Assembly: GCF_012979235.1 (NCBI RefSeq)
Contig: NZ_JAATWC010000002.1
Coordinates: 62,001-126,000 of the forward strand
From: Dissulfurirhabdus thermomarina
GTDB lineage: Bacteria > Desulfobacterota > Dissulfuribacteria > Dissulfuribacterales > Dissulfurirhabdaceae
Direction: 5' to 3'
Length of the DNA: 64,000 nucleotides
Positions 33,018 to 41,097 of this stretch are shown here, one piece after another (positions within the stretch are counted from its first letter, which is position 1; each line of letters begins with the position of its first letter). The notes beneath the pieces are model-generated. The model was given only the letters and a program-made list of their open reading frames with translations, did no database searches and was not told where the DNA came from. Position numbers and translations under genes: made by a program.

Positions 33018-34259
33018 ATGGCCGACATCCTCGAACAGTACGCGGAGGTGGCCGGGGCCGACGTGGTCCGGCACCTCCGCCAGCTGGCCGAGCCCCTCAA
33101 GGGGGCCAAGGTGGTCCACGTCAACTCCACCCGAGAGGGCGGCGGGGTGGCGGAGATCCTGCGCAAGCTCGTCCCCCTGATGCAGGCCTTGGAGCTCGAC
33201 ACCACATGGGAGGTGGTCACCGGCGAGGCCGAGTACTACCAGTGCACGAAGGGATTCCACAACGCCCTCCAGGGGTTCCCGGTGGGGATCTCCCAGGCCA
33301 TGCTCGCCGCCTACGAGGCCACCAACGCCCAGAACGCGGAGCGGCTCCGCCCGGTGCTCGAGGAGGCCGACTTCGTCTTCATCCACGACCCGCAGCCCGC
33401 GCCGCTGCTCCACTTCTGCCCGGGGCGCAAGGGCAAGTGGCTCTGGCGCTGCCACATCGACGTGAGCCGTCCCTACCGGGCCGTCTGGAAGTACCTTCGG
33501 AACTGGGTCCAGGCCTACGACGCGAGCATCTTCTCGCTGGCGGCCTTCGCCCAGCGGCTCCCCCACCCGCAGTACCTCATCGCGCCCAGCATCGATCCTC
33601 TGAGCGAGAAGAACATGGATCTGCCGCCCGAGGAGATCGACGAGGTCCGGCGCCGCTTCGAGCTGAACCCGGACCTGCCGCTGGTGCTCCAGGTCTCCCG
33701 GTTCGACCGGTTCAAGGACCCGCTGGGGGTCATCGAGGCCTACCGGATCGTGAAGCGTATGACCCCGCTCCAGCTGGTGCTCGCCGGCGGCGGCGCCGCC
33801 GACGACCCGGAGGGCGCCGTGGTGCTGGAGGAGGTCCGCCGGGCCGCGGCGGACGATCCCCACATCCGGGTGCTGCTCCTGCCGCCCGACGCCCACCGGA
33901 CCATCAACGCCCTCCAGCGGGCGGCGGACATCGTCTTCCAGAAGTCCACCAAGGAGGGCTTCGGCCTTACCGTGGCCGAGGCCATGTGGAAGGGCAAGCC
34001 CGTGATCGGCGGCGACACCGGGGGCATCCGGCTCCAGGTCATCGACCATTACACCGGCTTCCGCGTCCGGACCCCGGAGGGCGCGGCGCTCCGGACGCGC
34101 TACCTCCTGCACCGGCGGGACGAGATGGAGGCCATGGGCGCCCGGGCCCGGCGCCACGTCCGGGAGAACTTCCTGGTGACGCGCCACCTCCGGGAGTACC
34201 TCGCCCTCATGGTGAGCATCCAGCGGGGCCTGGAGGACCGGATCGAGGTCGGGGCGTGA
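33018..34259 (+). CDS. treT: trehalose glycosyltransferring synthase (TreT-like, GT4)
   Basis: 413 residues, GT-B fold family 4. The N-terminal VVHVNSTREGGGVAEIL (about 32-48) and the IHDPQPAPLL stretch are characteristic of TreT, which makes trehalose reversibly from NDP-glucose and glucose. The C-terminal domain has VLQVSRFDRFKDPLGVI and the nucleotide-binding E-x7-E KEGFGLTVAEAMWKGKPVIGG. No transmembrane segment. Its stop overlaps the GTG start of otsB (GTGA). Having TreT next to OtsA/OtsB gives the cell two routes to trehalose in one operon. Confidence 0.87.
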   Translation: MADILEQYAEVAGADVVRHLRQLAEPLKGAKVVHVNSTREGGGVAEILRKLVPLMQALELDTTWEVVTGEAEYYQCTKGFHNALQGFPVGISQAMLAAYEATNAQNAERLRPVLEEADFVFIHDPQPAPLLHFCPGRKGKWLWRCHIDVSRPYRAVWKYLRNWVQAYDASIFSLAAFAQRLPHPQYLIAPSIDPLSEKNMDLPPEEIDEVRRRFELNPDLPLVLQVSRFDRFKDPLGVIEAYRIVKRMTPLQLVLAGGGAADDPEGAVVLEEVRRAAADDPHIRVLLLPPDAHRTINALQRAADIVFQKSTKEGFGLTVAEAMWKGKPVIGGDTGGIRLQVIDHYTGFRVRTPEGAALRTRYLLHRRDEMEAMGARARRHVRENFLVTRHLREYLALMVSIQRGLEDRIEVGA

Positions 34260-35059
34260 AGGCCCTGGACACCGGCCTGGAGCCGGAGGCCTTCTGGTCG
34301 GCCCTGCGGCGGGCCCCGGCCCGCGGTCTCTTCCTGGACTACGACGGGACGCTGGCCCCCTTCCGTGTGGAGCGGGACCGGGCCGTCCCCTATCCCGGCG
34401 TCCGGGAGGCCCTGGCGGAGATCCTCCGCGGCGGGGGCACGCGGCTCGTGGTGGTGAGCGGGCGGGCCGTCGCGGACCTCCTCCCGCTCCTGGCGCTCGA
34501 CCGCCCCGTGGAGATCTGGGGCGCCCACGGGTTTGAACGCCTCCGCCCCGACGGCCGCCACGAGGTGCAGGAACTGCCGCCGGCCCTCCGAAACGGCCTC
34601 GACGCGGCCCGCCGTTGGGCCGCGGAGCACCTGGAGCCGGAGCGCTTCGAGGAGAAACCGGGGTGCCTGGCCGTGCACTGGCGGGGCCTGCCGGCCGATG
34701 CGGCCCGGGCCCTCGAGGGCCGGGTGCGGGAGGCCTGGACCCCGGTCGCCCGGGAGGCCGGGCTGGCGCTCCGCCCCTTCGACGGGGGACTCGAACTGCG
34801 GTCTCCCGGGTGGACCAAGGGATCCGTGGTGGAACGGCTCCTCGCCGAGATGGCGCCGGGGGCGGCGGCGGCCTACCTCGGCGACGACGACACCGACGAG
34901 GACGCCTTCCGGGCCCTCGGCCCCGGCGGGCTCTCGGTGCTGGTCCGGGACCGGTTCCGGCCCACCCGGGCCCGGCTCTGGATTCGGCCGCCGGCGGAAC
35001 TTCTCGATTTCCTCGGACGCTGGGCGTGCGAGACCGGAACGCATGGGGGTGACCGATGA
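34256..35059 (+). CDS. otsB: trehalose-6-phosphate phosphatase
   Basis: 267 residues, HAD superfamily. Nucleophile motif LFLDYDGTLAPF with Asp28 and Asp30; motif II VVVSGR; the Lys in WTKGSVV near 188; motif III/IV AYLGDDDTDEDAF (about 206-218). It dephosphorylates trehalose 6-phosphate to trehalose. The start is GTG 34256, overlapping the treT stop, since no ATG precedes the LFLDYDGTL motif in this frame; its stop overlaps the otsA start (ATGA). All genes from 32336 to 37772 run this close, so they form one operon. Confidence 0.93.
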   Translation: MKALDTGLEPEAFWSALRRAPARGLFLDYDGTLAPFRVERDRAVPYPGVREALAEILRGGGTRLVVVSGRAVADLLPLLALDRPVEIWGAHGFERLRPDGRHEVQELPPALRNGLDAARRWAAEHLEPERFEEKPGCLAVHWRGLPADAARALEGRVREAWTPVAREAGLALRPFDGGLELRSPGWTKGSVVERLLAEMAPGAAAAYLGDDDTDEDAFRALGPGGLSVLVRDRFRPTRARLWIRPPAELLDFLGRWACETGTHGGDR

Positions 35060-36570
35060 ACCAGGACCAGCCGCGGCTCGTCGCCGTCTCCAACCGGCTT
35101 CCGGTGTCCCTGGTCCGGGAGGGCGACCAGTGGACGGTCCGCCCGGGTTCCGGGGGCCTGGTCACGGCCCTGGCCCCCGTGCTCCGGAACCGGGGCGGGC
35201 TCTGGATCGGGTGGTGCGGGGCCACGGAAGGGGCCGAGATCGAGGCCCTCATGGGGCCGGCGTCCCGGGAGGCGGGCTACAGCCTGCACCCGGTCACCCT
35301 CACCGCCGACGAGGTCCGCGACTTCTACTACGGCTTCTCCAACGAGATCATCTGGCCCCTCTTCCACGACCTCCAGGTCCGGTGCAACTTCCAGCCCCGC
35401 TACTGGCACGCCTACCAGGAGGCCAACCGGAAGTTCGCCGCGGTGGCCGCCGACTTCAGCCGGCCCTCCGACTTCATCTGGGTCCACGACTATCACCTCA
35501 TGCAGATGGCCCGGGCCCTGAAGGCCATGGGGATCCAGCGGCGAACGGGCTTCTTCCTCCACATCCCCTTTCCCCCGCTGGACATCTTCCTCAAGTTGCC
35601 CTGGCGGGCCGAGATCCTGAGCGGCCTCCTGGAATACGATCTCATCGGCTTCCAGACCCAGCGGGACCGGCGAAACTTCCTCTCCTGCGTCCATCACCTC
35701 ATGCCCCAGCTCCGCGTCCGGGGCCGGGGCGGCGTGGTGCGTCTCGCGGTGGGGGAGCGGGAGGTCCGTGTGGGGGCCTTCCCCATCAGCATCGACTTCG
35801 ACGAGTTCGCCCGGGGGGCGGGCTCCCAGGAGGTGGCGGACTGCGCCTGGTTCCTCCACGAGCGGTTCCCCGAGCGCCAGGTCATCCTCGGCGTGGACCG
35901 CCTCGACTACACCAAGGGCATCCCGGAGCGGCTCTTCGCCTTCCGCAACGCGCTGGAACGGTTCCCCGACCTCCACGAGCGGGTGAACCTGGTCCTGGTG
36001 GTGGTGCCCAGCCGGGAGGAGGCGCCGGAGTACCGGGCCCTCAAGGCGGAGATCGACCGGCTGGTAGGGGAGGTCAACGGCCGCTTCACCCGGTCGGGCT
36101 GGGTGCCCATCCACTACTACTACCGCTCGCTCAGCCGGACGGAACTCCTGGCCTACTACCGCCTGTCCGAGATCGCCCTGGTGACGCCCCTCAAGGACGG
36201 GATGAACCTGGTATGCAAGGAGTATTGCGCCTGCAAGCTCGAGGAGGACGGGGTCCTCATCCTGAGCGAGTTCGCCGGGGCCGTCTCCCAGCTCCACCGG
36301 GACGCCCTCCTCGTCAACCCCTACGACATGGAGGGGGTCGCCAACGCCATCCACCAGGCCTTCCGGATGGACACCGACGAGCGGCGCCAGCGGATGCACC
36401 GGCTCCGGGCCGCCATCCGCCGGCGCGACATCTATTGGTGGGTGAACACCTTCCTCCGGGCCGCCCTGGCCAAGGACCTCGCCGACTTCCCCCCGGTGGA
36501 GGATTACATGCCGCAGATGGACATCACGCCCGGGACGGAGGAGGGGGGCGGGGCGCCGTCCGGGGAGTGA
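35056..36570 (+). CDS. otsA: trehalose-6-phosphate synthase (GT20)
   Basis: 504 residues. Family-20 landmarks: [11 protein letters not shown] at the start, the GGL loop [22 protein letters not shown] (about 137-149), [24 protein letters not shown] (about 280-293) and [14 protein letters not shown], which bind UDP-glucose and glucose-6-phosphate. Product: trehalose 6-phosphate, used by the preceding OtsB. It overlaps otsB by 4 bases, and its stop overlaps the GTG of the next gene. Confidence 0.97.
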   Translation: MNQDQPRLVAVSNRLPVSLVREGDQWTVRPGSGGLVTALAPVLRNRGGLWIGWCGATEGAEIEALMGPASREAGYSLHPVTLTADEVRDFYYGFSNEIIWPLFHDLQVRCNFQPRYWHAYQEANRKFAAVAADFSRPSDFIWVHDYHLMQMARALKAMGIQRRTGFFLHIPFPPLDIFLKLPWRAEILSGLLEYDLIGFQTQRDRRNFLSCVHHLMPQLRVRGRGGVVRLAVGEREVRVGAFPISIDFDEFARGAGSQEVADCAWFLHERFPERQVILGVDRLDYTKGIPERLFAFRNALERFPDLHERVNLVLVVVPSREEAPEYRALKAEIDRLVGEVNGRFTRSGWVPIHYYYRSLSRTELLAYYRLSEIALVTPLKDGMNLVCKEYCACKLEEDGVLILSEFAGAVSQLHRDALLVNPYDMEGVANAIHQAFRMDTDERRQRMHRLRAAIRRRDIYWWVNTFLRAALAKDLADFPPVEDYMPQMDITPGTEEGGGAPSGE

Positions 36571-37772
36571 GCGCCGGGCCGCCCCCCGGCCGGGCCCTCC
36601 GGGGGCCGGCCGGCTGCTTCCTCGCCTCCGCCTTTCTCGGGGCCGTCGCCACCGGGATCTTCTTCGGGAGCCTCAACAACTACCTGGCCGACGTCTTCGA
36701 CCTCTCGCCCGGCGCCCGGGGCGTGGTGGAGACGGTCCGGGAGGTCCCGGGCATGCTGCTCTTCCTGGTGCTGGCTCCCCTGGCGCGCCTCGGAGAGGGC
36801 CGGATCCTCTTCGCCGCCCTCCTCGTGGTGGCCCTCGGCATCTACGGGGCCGCGGACCGGGCGCCGGATGTCGTCCGGGTCACCCTGTGGCTCTTCGTCT
36901 GGTCCCTCGGGGCCCACGTGGTGATGGCGCTCCGGGAGAGTTTCTGCGTGGCCTTCAGCGGGCCGGGGGGGCGGGGGCGGCTCTTCGGCGTGGTCCGGGG
37001 GATCCGCAGCGTGGGGATGATCCTGGGGGCTGCGGCCGTGTGGGTGGGGATGGACGTCTTCCACGTGGGGTACCGGGAGCTCTACCGCGGGGCCGCTCTG
37101 CTCACACTGGCCGCCGCCGCGGCGGCCTGGTACGTGGGGGATCCCGGGCACACGGGGGTGAAGCGGAAGGCCTTCGTCTTCCGGAGGGAATACGGGCTCT
37201 TCTACCTGCTGGCGGTGCTCTTCGGCGTTCGCAAGCAGATCTTCCTGGTCTTCGGCCCCTGGGTGCTCATCCGGGTCTTCGGGCAGGATGCCGCCGCCAT
37301 GGCCCGGCTCTTCATCGTCTCGTCGGTGGCCGGCATCTTCCTGAAGCCTTGGTTGTGCGGCTTGATCGACCGCTTCGGGGAGCGGCGCGTCCTGACGGGC
37401 GACGCCGTCGTCCTCTTCCTGGTCTGCCTCACCTATGCCGGGGCCGAGCGCCTCCTGCCCCCGGCGGCCGCTCTGGCGGCGGTATTTGCCTGCTACGTCC
37501 TCGACGACGCCCTCTTCGCCCTGCGCGCGGCCCACGTCACCTACCTCGCCCGGATCGTGGCCTCGGCGGACGAGCTCACGGCCTCCATCTCCACCAGTTA
37601 CTCCCTGGAACACGTGGTCTCCCTGGTCGCCCCCGTCCTGGCGGGGATGATCTGGACCTGGGCCGGGTACCCGTGGGTCTTCGGGGCGGCGGCCGGGACG
37701 GCGGTCCTCATGGGCCTGGCCGCGCGCCGGATCCCGGAGGCGGGGCCGGTTGACAGCAGGCCGCGGGGCTGA
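36567..37772 (+). CDS. MFS-type membrane transporter
   Basis: 401 residues with about 11-12 hydrophobic helices. The frame is open far upstream, overlapping the other frame of otsB/otsA; GTG 36567 inside the otsA stop (GTGA) is the most likely start, giving a short N-terminus before the first helix FLASAFLGAVATGIFFGSL. A cytoplasmic loop with GRLFGVVRGIRSVGM and LIDRFGERRVLTGDAVV fits MFS motif A-type loops. Substrate unknown; as last gene of a trehalose operon it could export or import a sugar or osmolyte. Confidence 0.82.
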   Translation: MSAGPPPGRALRGPAGCFLASAFLGAVATGIFFGSLNNYLADVFDLSPGARGVVETVREVPGMLLFLVLAPLARLGEGRILFAALLVVALGIYGAADRAPDVVRVTLWLFVWSLGAHVVMALRESFCVAFSGPGGRGRLFGVVRGIRSVGMILGAAAVWVGMDVFHVGYRELYRGAALLTLAAAAAAWYVGDPGHTGVKRKAFVFRREYGLFYLLAVLFGVRKQIFLVFGPWVLIRVFGQDAAAMARLFIVSSVAGIFLKPWLCGLIDRFGERRVLTGDAVVLFLVCLTYAGAERLLPPAAALAAVFACYVLDDALFALRAAHVTYLARIVASADELTASISTSYSLEHVVSLVAPVLAGMIWTWAGYPWVFGAAAGTAVLMGLAARRIPEAGPVDSRPRG

Positions 37773-37865
37773 TAGCCACAAGGGAGGGAGATCGGCGGGC
37801 CGGGTCCGGTGGCCGGCCCATTCCAGGACGGGTCTTCGGCCCGGCCGGCACTAAAGGAGGCGCTC

Positions 37866-38225
37866 ATGCGGTATGGACGGATGCTGGGATCGGCGGTGAT
37901 GGGCCTCGTCGCGGCGGGCCTCTTGGGGGCCTGCGCCGGGACGGGGGGCCGGGGCATGACGGCCGGGCCGGGGGACGTGAAGCGGGGCGAGTACCTCTTC
38001 AACCAGCCGGGCTTCGGCGGCGGAAAGAACGGGAAGTCCTGCGCCGCCTGCCACCCCGGCGGGCGGGGGCTGGAGCAGGTGGCGGCCCGTTACGCCGGCC
38101 GCGACGCCGAGCTCCGCAGCATGGTGAACCGCTGCATCCGGATGGCCCTCAAGGGCGAGGGGATCCGGGACGACAGCCAGGCCATGGCGGACATCCTGGC
38201 CTACCTCCGTTCCCTGGGAGGCTAG
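37866..38225 (+). CDS. small c-type cytochrome, lipoprotein-like
   Basis: 119 residues. The signal region MRYGRMLGSAVMGLVAAGLLGAC ends in a possible lipobox (LGAC, Cys23), followed by a single heme-binding CAACH (about residues 59-63) and the C-terminal helix MADILAYLRSLGG of class I cytochromes. Several Met could serve as sixth ligand, for example Met82 or Met92. The product would be a periplasmic or membrane-tethered electron carrier. A perfect AAAGGAGG lies before the ATG. The DUF1566 gene starts 10 bases later and was probably transcribed together with it. Confidence 0.88.
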   Translation: MRYGRMLGSAVMGLVAAGLLGACAGTGGRGMTAGPGDVKRGEYLFNQPGFGGGKNGKSCAACHPGGRGLEQVAARYAGRDAELRSMVNRCIRMALKGEGIRDDSQAMADILAYLRSLGG

Positions 38226-38235
38226 CACCGGGCGG

Positions 38236-39297
38236 ATGGCCGGGACGAGAGCCGGGGGGGCGGTCCCGCCCGCCCGGGGCCTTCTCCAGACGGGCCAATC
38301 CCGGTGCTATGACGCGGGGGGGCGCGAGATCCCCTGCAACGGGTCGGGCCAGGACGGCCAGTTCCGGTCGGGCCTCGCCTGGCCGGAGCCCCGGTTCACC
38401 CGGAACGGGGAGACGGTGGTGGACCGCGCCACGGGGCTCGTCTGGACCCTGGACGCCAACCTGGCGGAGTTCGCGGTCACCTGGGCGGAGGCCCTGGCCT
38501 TCGTGGCCGACATGAACCGGTCGGCCGCCCTCGGCCACCGGGACTGGCGTCTCCCCAACCGGCGGGAGCTCCGCAGCCTCGTCTCCTACCAGGAGACCCG
38601 TCCGCCGCTTCCCGGGGGCCATCCCTTCGTGAACGTCTTCCCGGGCTGGTACTGGACCTCCACCTCCGCCGCCGTCAACCCCGCCTACGCCTGGGCCGTC
38701 CACATGGACGGTGCGCGGATGTTCTACCCGCGCAAGGACCAGGAGGCCCTGGTCTGGGCCGTGCGCGGTCGGGGGAAGGCGCTCCTGCCGGCGACCGGCC
38801 AGGCGCGGTGCTTCGACGTCTCGGGGGCGGAGGTCCCGTGCGGCGGCACGGGCCAGGACGGCGAGCACCGGTCCGGGGCGGCCTGGCCCGTACCGCGGTT
38901 CGAGGTGCGGGGGGACGCCGTCCTGGACCGGCTGACGGGGCTTTACTGGGCCCGGGCGGCCGACGCCGCGGGCCCAGTGGAGTGGGAGACGGCCCTCCGG
39001 GCCGCGGCGGCTTTTCCCGCCGCCGCCGGGGTCCGGTGGCGGCTCCCCAACATCAACGAGCTGGAATCCCTGGTGGACTGCAGCCGGCACACCCCGGCGC
39101 TTCCGGCCGGGCATCCCTTCCGGGGGGTCCAGGAGGTCTACTGGTCCGCCACCACGAGTACCTACGAGCCCGACTGGGCCTGGGCCCTCTACCTCCACAA
39201 GGGAGCTGTGGGGGTGGGGTGGAAGCCCGGGGCGAGATTCCACGTGTGGCCCGTGGGAGATTCGAGTAAATTGGAAACGGACTCGGTTTCCCGATGA
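38236..39297 (+). CDS. protein with two DUF1566 (Lcl C-terminal) domains
   Basis: 353 residues containing two homologous DUF1566 units, about 15-180 and 185-345. Each has LLQTGQSRCYD / LLPATGQARCFD, GQDG(Q/E)xRSGxAWPxPRF, DR(A/L)TGL, WRLPN(R/I)xEL and WT(S/A)T at matching places, so the gene arose by internal duplication. Both units keep two Cys near the start (RCYDAGGREIPC; RCFDVSGAEVPC), possibly disulfides. There is no clear signal peptide in the called frame, though such domains are usually exported. Function is unknown. It is 10 bases after the cytochrome gene, and its stop overlaps a frame of the next zinc-ribbon protein. Confidence 0.85.
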   Translation: MAGTRAGGAVPPARGLLQTGQSRCYDAGGREIPCNGSGQDGQFRSGLAWPEPRFTRNGETVVDRATGLVWTLDANLAEFAVTWAEALAFVADMNRSAALGHRDWRLPNRRELRSLVSYQETRPPLPGGHPFVNVFPGWYWTSTSAAVNPAYAWAVHMDGARMFYPRKDQEALVWAVRGRGKALLPATGQARCFDVSGAEVPCGGTGQDGEHRSGAAWPVPRFEVRGDAVLDRLTGLYWARAADAAGPVEWETALRAAAAFPAAAGVRWRLPNINELESLVDCSRHTPALPAGHPFRGVQEVYWSATTSTYEPDWAWALYLHKGAVGVGWKPGARFHVWPVGDSSKLETDSVSR

Positions 39298-39401
39298 ACG
39301 CGGGGAACGAGGCGGCCCGGCGCGGAGCGCCGGCCGCTTCGAAGGTCCGTGCGGCGCCGTTCGTTCCCCGACATCCCGGCCGCGCGGCAGCGGAGGGAGC
39401 C

Positions 39402-39644
39402 ATGGCACAACGCACCTGTCCCTATTGCAAGGAACGCATCCGGAAGGGGGCCGTCGTCTGCCGGTATTGCCGGCGGGACCTCCCGGACCCGCCGTCTCCG
39501 TCGGTCCGGTGGCCCTACCTCGTGCTCTCGGTCATGGGCGTCTTGGCCGCCGTGGCGGTCTTGTCCCTGGGAACCGGCTACTACCAGGAACGGCTCCGGT
39601 GGACCGAGGAGGAAGGGGGATGGGAAGAGCCCCCGGGGACATAG
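39402..39644 (+). CDS. small zinc-ribbon plus membrane-helix protein
   Basis: 80 residues. Two Cys pairs CPYCKERIRKGAVVCRYC (about 6-23) form a double-Cys zinc ribbon, followed by a hydrophobic helix (about 37-55) and an acidic tail. Start ATG 39402 has CGGAGGGAG just upstream; the frame is open to 39294, but that part has no sign of coding. Similar small ribbon-TM proteins are widespread with no known role. Confidence 0.72.
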   Translation: MAQRTCPYCKERIRKGAVVCRYCRRDLPDPPSPSVRWPYLVLSVMGVLAAVAVLSLGTGYYQERLRWTEEEGGWEEPPGT

Positions 39645-39674
39645 CATAGGACCGGGGACCGGGCACGTGGGCCC

Positions 39675-39797
39675 TCACCCGGCGCGCCGGGCGCGCCGCT
39701 CACCCGTCCTTCGGCCCGCCCGCTCGCACCGCCGCCGGCAGTTGGCGCAGACCGCCGGGTGGGTGGGGCGGTAGGGTTTCTTGAGGCAATTCATCAT
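39675..39797 (-). CDS. possible 40-residue Cys-rich peptide
   Basis: From ATG 39797 (second ATG follows directly), 40 residues: MMNCLKKPYRPTHPAVCANC-type start with Cys at 4, 17, 20 and 24, then a very Arg-rich tail. TGGAG lies 5 to 6 bases upstream. A Cys-x2-Cys-x3-Cys cluster suggests a zinc knuckle. The upstream AT-rich patch 39896-39940 could hold a promoter (TTAACA at 39933-39928 on the minus strand). A longer, unlikely frame from 39887 is Arg/Gly-rich. The call rests on the Cys pattern and start context. Confidence 0.4.
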   Translation of the reverse strand: MMNCLKKPYRPTHPAVCANCRRRCERAGRRTGERRARRAG

Positions 39798-40045
39798 GTC
39801 GCTCCACGTTGCGTGGCCTTGGCGCCCGCGGGGGCCTCTTCCGGACGGGCAGCGTCTCCGGCGGCCCGGCCTTTCCCAGGGCGTCAATGGCCAAAATCCA
39901 ACGTTATATTTTTATATTGTATTTAATTGTTAATCACTCCCTTCCCTTTATGCAATCCCTGTTCCGATTTTTTTCCATTGCCGGTGAGGCGGCCCGGGAG
40001 GCACGGGCCCTGCGGAGCGGTGCCGGGGAGGAGAGGCGGGCGGGG
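39798..40045. other. AT-rich intergenic patch between small Cys-rich ORF and YkgJ-type gene
   Basis: About 250 bases, with an unusual AT-rich block (39896-39971) in an otherwise GC-rich window. On the minus strand TTAACA is followed by an A/T stretch that includes several TATA-like hexamers, a possible promoter towards 39797. No repeat, tRNA or gene recognised. Confidence 0.4.
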
Positions 40046-40963
40046 CTAGGCCTTGTTGCGGCGGAAGACCACGCGGAGGCCGCAGGCGGCTCCGTAGGCG
40101 GCGATCTCGTCCTGGAGCCGCCGCACGTAGGGACAATCCAGGACGGCGAGCAGCGTCTCCCGGAGCACCTGCCGGGTGCCGGGCCTCCCGGGATCCGCGG
40201 GCTCCAGCACCACCGGGAAGATCTGCGGCCGGCGGCAGGTGTCGGGCCGGTCCGGGTACACGGCGCACCTGCCTGCCGGGGCGAGGTGCGGGCAGCGGGC
40301 TCCCCGGCCGAGGACGAGGCCCCAGCCGTGCCGCCACCGGTAGATCGCGGGCGGGTGGCGATGGAACGGGCGGCCGTCCACGACGAGCTCGGGGTCTTCG
40401 TAGGGATCGGCGGCGCGGGAGGCCGGGGTGTCCACCCGGGGGAGGTCGAACCGGTCCAGCTCGTCTTCCGAAAGGGGGATCTCGAAGAAGTCGTGGACCG
40501 CCGCCGGCCCGGGGCCGACGCAGCAGAGGGTGCACGCGCACGGGGCGCAGAGCCGGGCGTTGATGTCCTCGAGCTCCGCCTCCAGGACCTGCTGCTGGAT
40601 CCGGGCGATCGAGCCCTCGAGGGCGTCCACGGGGGAGCCGTCTTCCCGGACCACCGGCGCGGCGGCCTTGCCCGCCGCCGGGTCCTTGAGCATCCGGGCC
40701 GCCTCCAGGATGGAGAGATAGGGGGCGAGGATGCGCCCCGGGTCCTCGTAGACGGGACCGTCCGTCTCCACCGGGTCCGGCAGGGCGGCGACGACGTCCC
40801 CGACCCGGTCGAAGGGCCCGGTGAGGTAGAGCAGGAGCACGAGGCGGCAGAGGGGCCAGGCCGGCCGGGCCAAGGCCCGGCACCCGGCCTCCCACGACGG
40901 ATGTCGGGGCGCGGTGTCCGGAAGCTCCGGGAGGTCCGGGGGAGAATCTGTGCGGGGGGGCAT
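40046..40963 (-). CDS. YkgJ-family cysteine-cluster protein
   Basis: 305 residues from ATG 40963; a longer frame begins at 41032 but its extra 23 residues are not conserved-looking. The signature Cys cluster CAPCACTLCCVGPG (about residues 137-150), then GARCPHLAPAGRCAVYPDRPDTCRRPQIFP (split here: CPHL, CAVYPDRPDTCR) and a late Cys in VLDCPY, together form a zinc/iron-sulfur-type cluster of the family. The N-terminal part (about 30-130) is helical and specific to this subgroup. Function unknown. It is divergent from rlmI. Confidence 0.83.
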   Translation of the reverse strand: MPPRTDSPPDLPELPDTAPRHPSWEAGCRALARPAWPLCRLVLLLYLTGPFDRVGDVVAALPDPVETDGPVYEDPGRILAPYLSILEAARMLKDPAAGKAAAPVVREDGSPVDALEGSIARIQQQVLEAELEDINARLCAPCACTLCCVGPGPAAVHDFFEIPLSEDELDRFDLPRVDTPASRAADPYEDPELVVDGRPFHRHPPAIYRWRHGWGLVLGRGARCPHLAPAGRCAVYPDRPDTCRRPQIFPVVLEPADPGRPGTRQVLRETLLAVLDCPYVRRLQDEIAAYGAACGLRVVFRRNKA

Positions 40964-41097
40964 GTTCACGTCGTCCGTCGGCGGCCGCCGGCCGGCGACA
41001 CGTCCGGCATTCGGCGTCCCGGAAGGATACACCGCGTGACGCCGGGTGCAACCCGGGCGCCGGCCGCCGCGGGCCGTCCGATGCGGCGGGGCGCTTC

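Noticed and set aside
39700-39894. 64-codon frame from TTG 39894
   Set aside because: Overlaps the Cys-rich small ORF in another frame, has no Shine-Dalgarno and a Pro/Arg-biased sequence without motifs.
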